In this document: piece by piece, positions 1 through 7,390 of the stretch
Position numbering within the stretch: the first letter of the stretch is position 1
Layout of the letters: the number at the start of each line of letters is the position of its first letter
Origin: Chthoniobacter sp.
Lineage (GTDB): Bacteria > Verrucomicrobiota > Verrucomicrobiia > Chthoniobacterales > Chthoniobacteraceae
Length of the DNA stretch: 7,390 nt
Reading direction: 5' to 3'
NCBI GenBank assembly: GCA_025352865.1
Contig: JANXSB010000461.1
Coordinates: forward strand, 1-7,390
Notes under the pieces: generated by a model
Seen by the model: only the letters and a program-made list of their open reading frames with translations
What the model was told of the DNA's origin: nothing
Databases searched by the model: none
Made by a program: the position numbers and the translations under genes

Positions 1-2
1 GC

Positions 3-89
3 GCGGATCACGTCATCGACCTTGGCCCGGAAGCCGGGGAAGACGGCGGGCTGGTGGTGGCGACGGGGACGCCGGAGGATGTCGCGTAG
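3..89 (+). CDS. uvrA: UvrA excinuclease subunit, C-terminal end of the first module (5' partial, ends at an in-frame TAG)
   Basis: UvrA is the ATPase that finds DNA damage and loads UvrB in nucleotide excision repair. Only the last 28 residues before the stop are in the window; the gene starts upstream. They read ADHVIDLGPEAGEDGG followed by a GTPEDVA block, the standard end of the second nucleotide-binding domain of UvrA. The TAG at 87-89 falls where E. coli UvrA continues with ECEASHTARFLKP. Here the codons after the stop read CEASHTGRYLAELL in the same frame, so the normal tail is still encoded but cut off by one codon (GAG to TAG would be a single base change). The tail is outside the catalytic motifs, so a product ending here could still be active. 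Family assignment is firm; the reality of the stop is uncertain. Confidence 0.85.
   Translation, partial: ADHVIDLGPEAGEDGGLVVATGTPEDVA
87..89 (+). other. In-frame amber stop inside a conserved UvrA tail
   Basis: Frame 3 is open on both sides of this TAG, and both sides match one continuous UvrA C-terminus (GTPEDVA before, CEASHTGRYL after). The position corresponds to a Glu codon in E. coli UvrA. A true mutation, a sequencing or assembly error, or suppression of the stop would all fit; sequence alone cannot decide. Confidence 0.9.
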
Positions 90-125
90 TGTGAGGCGTC
101 GCACACGGGCCGGTATCTCGCAGAG

Positions 126-2888
<2,763 letters not shown>

Positions 2889-2900
2889 GCCGGATGCCCC

Positions 2901-2930
2901 TTGGACAGCGCCCCGTTTGTGGCGTAGCCT
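2901..2930 (+). promoter_or_regulatory. Candidate sigma-70-like promoter, almost leaderless, for the 87-aa gene
   Basis: TTGGAC (2901-2906) and TAGCCT (2925-2930) are separated by 18 bp. The predicted transcription start, about 7-10 bases after the -10 box, falls at or next to the ATG at 2940, and no Shine-Dalgarno sequence precedes that ATG, which fits a leaderless or nearly leaderless message. The same extended -10 (TAGCCTCSGC) recurs before the liv operon. Inference from spacing and recurrence only. Confidence 0.45.
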
Positions 2931-2939
2931 CGGCCCCTT

Positions 2940-3203
2940 ATGTCCACTCCTGCCACCCGCCGCTTGCGAATTGCGCTGAATGCCGACCTTAAAAAAATGG
3001 GAACCAAGGGGCTGGGAAAAGTGGTGAACGATCTCACGCGAAAGACGTTCACGGCGAATACCGAGGGCGCGATTTTGGAATTCGCCCACAAACAGATTGA
3101 TCCGGCATTTTGGATCGGCGTGAAATACTACGGCAGCGGCACGCACAACCGCGTCCGCATCCGCCGCACGCCTGCGCCGGACGCCGAAAGCGCGGTAAAA
3201 TAA
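2940..3203 (+). CDS. Small basic protein of unknown function (87 aa)
   Basis: I do not recognise this protein. It has no signal peptide, membrane segment or cysteine, is clearly basic (about 16 Lys/Arg against 7 Asp/Glu), and ends in an Arg-rich stretch (RVRIRRTP near 71-78) with a Pro/Ala tail. The middle (about 28-64) alternates polar and hydrophobic residues like a small folded domain, with a FWIGVKYYGSG segment near 57-67. It lies 51 nt after uvrA and 117 nt before the liv operon, on the same strand, with its own candidate promoter and no Shine-Dalgarno site. The ATG at 2940 is chosen because it follows that promoter at the expected distance. A nucleic-acid-binding role would fit the charge but is only a guess. 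The lack of an overlapping better gene and the promoter support that it is real. Confidence 0.6.
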   Translation: MSTPATRRLRIALNADLKKMGTKGLGKVVNDLTRKTFTANTEGAILEFAHKQIDPAFWIGVKYYGSGTHNRVRIRRTPAPDAESAVK

Positions 3204-3267
3204 GGGGCGGTTGGGTTTGGTGTGGCGAGGCTCGGAGGACGGCAAAAGGCATCGCTTGCATTGGCAG

Positions 3268-3296
3268 TTGAAATGCCGCGGACGAGTCCATAGCCT
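3268..3296 (+). promoter_or_regulatory. Candidate promoter of the liv operon
   Basis: TTGAAA (3268-3273) and TAGCCT (3291-3296) are separated by 17 bp, the ideal sigma-70 spacing. Predicted transcription start is near 3303, giving a leader of about 18 nt before the ATG at 3321. The 10 bases 3291-3300 match 2925-2934 at nine positions. The rest of the 3204-3320 gap shows no other clear element. Confidence 0.5.
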
Positions 3297-3320
3297 CCGC
3301 GCGTTTTTGACCCACTCCGC

Positions 3321-4466
3321 ATGCTTATGAAACGTCCGCTCCTTTTCTCCGCCCTCGTCCTCACCGCCGCCGTGCTCGGGCTGGCGGGTTGCCAGAAAAC
3401 CGCGACCGATGAAATCGCCGTGGGCGAGTTTGCGTCGCTGACGGGCAAGGAGGCGACGTTTGGCATTTCCTCGCACGAGGGCACGGTGCTCGCGGTCGAG
3501 GAGATCAATGCGGCGGGCGGCGTGCTGGGGAAAAAGTTCAAGCTGCTGACCGAGGACAACCAATCGAAGGCCGGCGAGTCGGCGAATGCGGTGAACAAGC
3601 TCATCGCGAAGGATGGGGTGATCGCGATTCTCGGCGAGGTCGCGTCGTCGCGCTCGCTGGAGGCCGCGCCGATCTGCCAGTCGAACAAGACGCCGCAAAT
3701 TTCGCCGAGTTCGACGAACCCGAAGGTGACGGAGACTGGCGACTACATTTTCCGCGTTTGTTTCATTGATCCGTTCCAAGGCACGGTGATGGCGAACTTT
3801 GCCAAAAAGACTCTCAAGGCGCAGAAGGTGGCCGTTTTCACCGACGTAAAAAGCGACTACTCGAAAGGGCTGGCAAAGTTTTTCAAGGAGGGCTTTCTCA
3901 AGGCCGGCGGGCAGATTGTGGCGGAGCTGGATTACAATGGCGGCGACAAGGATTTCAAGGGCCAGCTCACGGCGATCAAGTCCGCGAATCCTGATGGCGT
4001 CTTCGTTCCCGGCTATTACACCGACGCGGCGCTGATCTGCATCCAGGCGAAGGAGGTGGGGCTGACGGTGCCGATGTTTGGCGGCGACGGCTGGGAGAGC
4101 GACAAGCTGACAGAGATCGGCAAGGAGGCGGTCGAGGGGAATTATTTCAGCACGCACTACTCGCCGGACGCCGGCGGGGAAAAGGGGAAGGCGTTCGTCG
4201 AGGCTTACAAAAAACGCTACAAGGGCAAGCTGCCGGACGCCATGGCGGCGCTCGGCTACGACTCCGCGCTGATCCTCGCCGACGCCATCCAGCGGGCCGG
4301 GAGCACTGATGGGGACAAAGTTCGCGCGATGCTCGCAGCGACGAAGGATTTCGATGCGGTGACGGGAAAGATCACGATCAACGGCCAGCGCGACGCGGAC
4401 AAGGCGGCGGTCATTTTGAAAGTGAAGGACGGCAAGTTTGCCTACGTCGAGACGGTCGCTCCCTGA
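3321..4466 (+). CDS. livK: Branched-chain amino acid ABC transporter, substrate-binding lipoprotein (LivJ/LivK type)
   Basis: Type I periplasmic binding protein (Peripla_BP_6 / Leu-Ile-Val-binding family) that delivers a substrate, probably a branched-chain or related amino acid, to the LivHM channel. The 381-aa product starts with a lipoprotein signal: basic MLMKRP, hydrophobic core, and lipobox LAGC with Cys24 as the lipidated residue, so it should be membrane-anchored. The mature part starts with the family pattern IAVGEFASLTGKEATFG (32-48), then an EEINAAGG block (60-67), the ligand-loop region ILGEVASSRS (103-112) and SPSSTNP (128-134), and a C-terminal lobe around GYDSALILADAI (312-323). 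Length is usual for the family. It is the first gene of the operon; livH follows after 17 nt. ATG 3327 gives a more standard MKRP start and is an alternative. Exact substrate cannot be read from sequence; amides, urea or other amino acids are possible. Confidence 0.92.
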   Translation: MLMKRPLLFSALVLTAAVLGLAGCQKTATDEIAVGEFASLTGKEATFGISSHEGTVLAVEEINAAGGVLGKKFKLLTEDNQSKAGESANAVNKLIAKDGVIAILGEVASSRSLEAAPICQSNKTPQISPSSTNPKVTETGDYIFRVCFIDPFQGTVMANFAKKTLKAQKVAVFTDVKSDYSKGLAKFFKEGFLKAGGQIVAELDYNGGDKDFKGQLTAIKSANPDGVFVPGYYTDAALICIQAKEVGLTVPMFGGDGWESDKLTEIGKEAVEGNYFSTHYSPDAGGEKGKAFVEAYKKRYKGKLPDAMAALGYDSALILADAIQRAGSTDGDKVRAMLAATKDFDAVTGKITINGQRDADKAAVILKVKDGKFAYVETVAP

Positions 4467-4483
4467 GTCGCACCGCGCTCCGC

Positions 4484-5395
4484 ATGGATTGGTTTTTGCA
4501 GCAGCTCATCAACGGCCTCGCGCTCGGGGCGATCTACGCGCTCATCGCGCTGGGCTACACGATGGTCTATGGCGTTCTGCGGTTCATCAATTTCGCCCAT
4601 TCCGACGTGCTCATGCTCGGGGCGTTCTCGGCGTTTTACCTCACGCCGATCATCGTGCCGATGCTTGGTGCGCAGACCGTGTGGACGGCCCTCGCGGTGA
4701 TCCTGCTCTCGGCGGCGATCTGCGCGGTCATCGGCATGACCATCGAGTTTCTCGCCTACCGTCCGCTGCGCAAAAGGCCGCGGCTCACCGTGCTCATCAC
4801 GGCCATCGGTGTGTCGCTTTTCCTCGAGTTCACGGGCCAGCATGAAAAGGTCTTCGGCGCCGCGACGAAGCCTTTCCCCACGCTGCTGCCGAAGCGCGAC
4901 CTGATCTTCGGCGCGCTGCACATTTCGAGCAATGACCTCGTGGTGCTCGCGCTCACCGCGGTGCTCCTCGTCGCGATGTGGTTCATCGTGCAGCGGACGA
5001 AAATTGGCATGGCCATGCGCGCCGTTTCCTACAACGAACAGGCCGCCGCGCTGATGGGCGTGAATGTGAACGCGGTCATCTCTTTCACCTTCGGTCTGGG
5101 CTCGGCGCTAGCGGCGGTCGCGGGGATTTTTTACGCCATGCGCGCACCGGGCATCGAGCCGCTGATGGGCGTGCAACCGGGCCTGCGCGCGTTCATCGCG
5201 GCGGTGCTCGGCGGCATCGGCAATCTGCCGGGTGCGGCGCTCGGCGGCATCGTGCTCGGTCTGCTCGAAACATTTTTCGGCGGCATGCCGGGGCTCTCGA
5301 ATTACCGCGACGGCATCGCCTTTGCGCTGCTCATCCTCATCCTGCTTTTCCGGCCCGCCGGACTGCTCGGAAAACTCCAGATGGAAAAAGTATGA
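4484..5395 (+). CDS. livH: Branched-chain amino acid ABC transporter permease LivH
   Basis: One of the two inner-membrane subunits of the HAAT-family importer. The 303-aa protein is hydrophobic with about eight probable membrane segments. Diagnostic stretches are the N-terminal GLALGAIYALIALGYTMVYG (11-30), VLRFINFAHSDVLMLGAF (31-48; the common form is FAHGD, here Ser), the cytoplasmic coupling loop RTKIGMAMRAVSYNEQAAA (171-189) that contacts the ATPases, and the C-terminal VLGGIGNLPGAALGG (241-255) and LLFRPAGLLG (287-296) blocks. Length is typical. It starts 17 nt after the binding-protein gene with no strong Shine-Dalgarno site, and its TGA overlaps the livM start (ATGA), indicating translational coupling. 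UrtB of urea transporters is a close relative, but nothing here favours urea. Confidence 0.93.
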   Translation: MDWFLQQLINGLALGAIYALIALGYTMVYGVLRFINFAHSDVLMLGAFSAFYLTPIIVPMLGAQTVWTALAVILLSAAICAVIGMTIEFLAYRPLRKRPRLTVLITAIGVSLFLEFTGQHEKVFGAATKPFPTLLPKRDLIFGALHISSNDLVVLALTAVLLVAMWFIVQRTKIGMAMRAVSYNEQAAALMGVNVNAVISFTFGLGSALAAVAGIFYAMRAPGIEPLMGVQPGLRAFIAAVLGGIGNLPGAALGGIVLGLLETFFGGMPGLSNYRDGIAFALLILILLFRPAGLLGKLQMEKV

Positions 5396-6318
5396 TGCGC
5401 GGCAAAGAGCAAATTTTCCTTCTCGTGGCGATCGTTGTGGCCGTGGCGCTGTCGTTCGCCTCGGGCGCGTTCAACCGCTACTACCTCGGCATCGCCGTGG
5501 ATGTCGGGATCAACATCATTCTCGCCGTCTCGCTCAATCTCATCAACGGGCACACCGGCCAGTTCAGCCTCGGGCACGCGGGCTTCATGGCCGTCGGCGG
5601 CTACACCGCGGCCAAGCTCACGCTCCTCTATGGCGCACTGCTTCCGCCCGCGGCGCAGCCGTTTCTTTTCGCCGCCGCGCTGCTCGCCGGCGGGCTCGTG
5701 GCGGCGCTCGCCGGGCTGCTCGTCGGCGTGCCGTCGCTCCGGTTGCGTGGCGATTACCTCGCCATCGTCACGCTCGGCTTTGGCGAAATCATCCGCGTGA
5801 TTTTCCAGACGAGCGATTTTTTTGGCGCAGCCACCGGCCTCACGGGCATCACCAAAATGACCACCTTCGGCTGGGCGTGGGCGCTCGCGGCAGTGACCGT
5901 GTATGTCGTCGCCTGTCTCGTGAATTCGACGTATGGCCGCGGCTTCATCGCCGTGCATGACGACGAGATCGCCGCGAGTGCGATGGGCATCAATACCGTG
6001 CGCTACAAAGTCACCGCCTTCGTCGTCGGCGCGTTTTTTGCCGGGATCGCGGGCGGCCTTTACGCGCACCACAAACTCGTCCTCAAGCCCGACGGTTTTG
6101 ATTTCGTCCGCAGCATCGAGATCGTGGTCATGGTCATCCTCGGCGGCATGGGCCGCACCGCGGGCGTGATCTGCGCGGCGGTCATCCTCACCATCCTGCC
6201 CGAGCTGCTGCGCGGCGTGGCGGAGTACCGCATGATTATCTACGCGCTGCTCATCATCGGGCTCATGCTCACGCGGCCGCAGGGGCTTTTCACCTTCGGC
6301 AAAAAGGGAGGCGCGTGA
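5392..6318 (+). CDS. livM: Branched-chain amino acid ABC transporter permease LivM
   Basis: Second channel subunit, partner of LivH. The start is set at the ATG at 5392, which overlaps the livH stop as ATGA and is preceded by a purine-rich GGAAAAAG; the frame is open further upstream only as a shadow of livH. The 308-aa product has a first membrane segment at about 7-25, then the family blocks SLNLINGHTGQFSLGHAGFM (47-66), PSLRLRGDYLAIVTLGFGEI (114-133), the coupling loop YGRGFIAVHDDEIAASAMGI (181-200), VILGGMGRTAGVI (248-260) and TRPQGLF (294-300). It lacks the long N-terminal extension of E. coli LivM, as most members do. A second ATG directly follows (5395) and could also serve. Confidence 0.93.
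   Translation: MMRGKEQIFLLVAIVVAVALSFASGAFNRYYLGIAVDVGINIILAVSLNLINGHTGQFSLGHAGFMAVGGYTAAKLTLLYGALLPPAAQPFLFAAALLAGGLVAALAGLLVGVPSLRLRGDYLAIVTLGFGEIIRVIFQTSDFFGAATGLTGITKMTTFGWAWALAAVTVYVVACLVNSTYGRGFIAVHDDEIAASAMGINTVRYKVTAFVVGAFFAGIAGGLYAHHKLVLKPDGFDFVRSIEIVVMVILGGMGRTAGVICAAVILTILPELLRGVAEYRMIIYALLIIGLMLTRPQGLFTFGKKGGA
6306..6311 (+). promoter_or_regulatory. Shine-Dalgarno site of livG
   Basis: GGGAGG lies 8 nt before the livG ATG, within the last codons of livM. It is the clearest ribosome-binding site in the window and fixes the livG start. Confidence 0.7.
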
Positions 6319-6319
6319 G

Positions 6320-7090
6320 ATGAACCCGCTGCTGGAGTGCGAAAAGGTGACGATCAAATTCGGCGGCGTAACCGCCGTGAGCGAACTCGACCTGCACATC
6401 CGCGAGCACGAACTCGTCGGCCTCATCGGCCCGAACGGCGCGGGCAAGACCACCGCCTTCAACCTCATCACCGGCGTCTATCAGCCCACCGCCGGGAGCA
6501 TCGCCTTTGGCGGACGCACGACCGCGGGCGTGAAACCGGAACTGCTCTCGCTGCGCGGCATCTCCCGCACTTTTCAAAACATCCGGCTGTTCGCCTCGAT
6601 GACCGTTTTCGACAACGTCCGCACCGCCATGCAGGGCAACCGCGCCCAGCGCGTGCGCGACGCCCTGCTCCGCGGCAAATCCTTTCGCGAGACCGAGGCG
6701 CGCGTGAAACACGAGGCGATGGAGCTGCTGAAAATCTTCGGCCTCGACGAAGCCTGCGACGCCCCCGGCAAGTCGCTGCCCTACGGCGACCAGCGCCGCC
6801 TCGAAATCGTCCGCGCGCTCGCCACCCAGCCGAAGCTGCTCCTCCTCGACGAACCCGCCGCCGGCATGAACCCGACCGAGAAGCAGCAGCTCATGGAACT
6901 GATCCGCTTTGTGCACGACAAATTCGGGATCGCCGTCCTCCTCGTGGAGCACGACATGAAAGTGGTCATGGGCATCTGCCAGCGCATCACCGTGCTCGAT
7001 TACGGGCGCAAGATCGCAGAGGGCACGCCGGTGGAAATCCGCAGCGATCCGAAAGTCATCGCCGCGTATCTCGGGAAAGAGGAAGGGTAG
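6320..7090 (+). CDS. livG: Branched-chain amino acid ABC transporter ATP-binding protein LivG
   Basis: Cytoplasmic ATPase that powers the LivHM importer, normally paired with LivF. The 256-aa protein has a full set of ABC motifs: Walker A GPNGAGKTT (37-45), Q-loop Gln86 in SRTFQNIRLF, the Liv-type signature SLPYGDQRRLE (152-162), Walker B LLLLDEP (173-179), and the H-loop His211 in VEHDMKVVM. The VMGICQRITVLDYGRKIAEG block (216-235) and AYLG end (249-252) are characteristic of LivG and separate it from LivF, as does the insert of about 25 residues between the Q-loop and the signature. It starts 1 nt after the livM stop with a good Shine-Dalgarno site. It is the last gene of the operon visible; no livF follows within the window. 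Confidence 0.94.
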   Translation: MNPLLECEKVTIKFGGVTAVSELDLHIREHELVGLIGPNGAGKTTAFNLITGVYQPTAGSIAFGGRTTAGVKPELLSLRGISRTFQNIRLFASMTVFDNVRTAMQGNRAQRVRDALLRGKSFRETEARVKHEAMELLKIFGLDEACDAPGKSLPYGDQRRLEIVRALATQPKLLLLDEPAAGMNPTEKQQLMELIRFVHDKFGIAVLLVEHDMKVVMGICQRITVLDYGRKIAEGTPVEIRSDPKVIAAYLGKEEG

Positions 7091-7093
7091 AAT

Positions 7094-7261
7094 TTACACC
7101 GCCAGCCGTCCGGTGCTGTCGCCGAATCGTTCCACTGGCGGCACGCGCATTTGGTCGAGCATGGTGAGGAAAAGATTGCACATCGGCGCGGCCCACTGCC
7201 GCAGCATTGCCGGCAATTCCCGTTTGCCGAAAACCAGCGTGCCACATCCACGCTCCCCGGC
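7094..7261 (-). pseudogene. C-terminal remnant resembling a DUF1552 protein
   Basis: On the minus strand the last ~40 codons read PMCNLFLTMLDQMRVPPVER followed by FGDSTGRLAV and a TAA. This resembles the C-terminal end of DUF1552 proteins of Planctomycetes and Verrucomicrobia, as far as I recall that family. Farther upstream (toward 7390) the same frame becomes a Gln/Arg/Gly-rich sequence that does not look like protein, and the other minus frames do not supply a clear continuation (one holds a short open stretch from 7390 to a stop at 7318-7320). The simplest reading is a truncated or frameshifted fragment. The stop lies 3 nt past the end of livG, so the two are convergent. Family match is from memory; a real short gene or chance similarity remains possible. 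Confidence 0.4.
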
Positions 7262-7390
7262 GCGCTGGGCGGAGCATCCCCGCTGTTGATCTTCCAAAAC
7301 GGCCTCCTCCTCCGCCCCTACGGCGTCCTGTGGGCCACGAGGTCCGATCCGGCCTTGATCGTCACCGCGCTGCCGCTGCCCGTGTTGGCC

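Noticed and set aside
3258..3276. Small inverted repeat GCATT / AATGC over the -35 region of the liv promoter as an operator
   Set aside because: Only 5-bp arms, expected by chance at this scale, and no regulator gene nearby.
4978..5391. Upstream extension of the livM frame into livH
   Set aside because: The frame is open but its translation is Arg/His/Gly-rich and unrelated to permeases; the LivM similarity begins at the ATG at 5392, which forms an ATGA overlap with livH.
5302..6471. Minus-strand open frame of 389 codons opposite livM
   Set aside because: Low-complexity His/Asp/Glu/Arg-rich translation, exactly antisense to the livH end, livM and the livG start, with no recognisable domain.
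7099..7141. Inverted repeat CCGCCAG / CTGGCGG after livG as a possible terminator
   Set aside because: The stem is only 7 bp with a loop of about 29 nt and no T tract, and it lies within the minus-strand remnant.
7262..7390. Possible plus- or minus-strand coding at the right edge
   Set aside because: Several frames are open for short stretches, but none gives a recognisable protein or a clear continuation of the DUF1552-like fragment; the window ends too soon to judge.

Overview
The window is GC-rich and densely coded on the plus strand. It holds (i) the end of one UvrA-type nucleotide-excision-repair ATPase module followed in the same frame by a second, nearly complete UvrA module, (ii) a small unrecognised basic protein, (iii) a four-gene branched-chain amino acid (HAAT/Liv) ABC-transporter operon (substrate-binding lipoprotein, LivH, LivM, LivG), and (iv) what looks like the decayed C-terminal end of a minus-strand DUF1552-like gene. 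Two UvrA modules in one reading frame, as in the double-length UvrA of Chlamydia, together with a DUF1552-like remnant (a family common in Planctomycetes and Verrucomicrobia), suggest a PVC-superphylum bacterium, most likely Verrucomicrobiota. This taxonomic call is inference from family knowledge.

Positions 1-2888: the first 29 codons of frame 3 are the very end of a UvrA module, cut by an in-frame TAG at 87-89 exactly where E. coli UvrA has a Glu in its C-terminal tail. After the stop the frame stays open, still encodes the rest of the expected UvrA tail, then crosses a linker and enters a second UvrA module that ends at 2888. The linker is made of a 165-bp (55-codon) element with imperfect 21-bp terminal inverted repeats and two internal hairpins. 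Either a tandem UvrA has been split by one nonsense change, or the TAG is a sequencing error, or the second module is made separately from a TTG at 126.

Positions 2889-3320: a short gene for an 87-residue basic protein sits between two candidate promoters that share a nearly identical 10-base -10 region (TAGCCTCSGC). The first would give an almost leaderless transcript.

Positions 3321-7090: the Liv operon. A lipoprotein binding protein captures the amino acid (or a related amide or peptide-like substrate), LivH and LivM form the membrane channel and LivG is one ATPase. Spacing is tight (17 nt, a 4-nt ATGA overlap, 1 nt), implying one transcript. The second ATPase, LivF, which normally follows LivG, is missing here.

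Positions 7091-7390: no intact gene seen. A minus-strand fragment ends only 3 nt beyond livG. No RNA genes, CRISPR arrays, transposases or convincing intrinsic terminators were recognised. I found no clear sign of a new multi-gene system. The most unusual region is the interrupted tandem UvrA with its repeat-derived linker.
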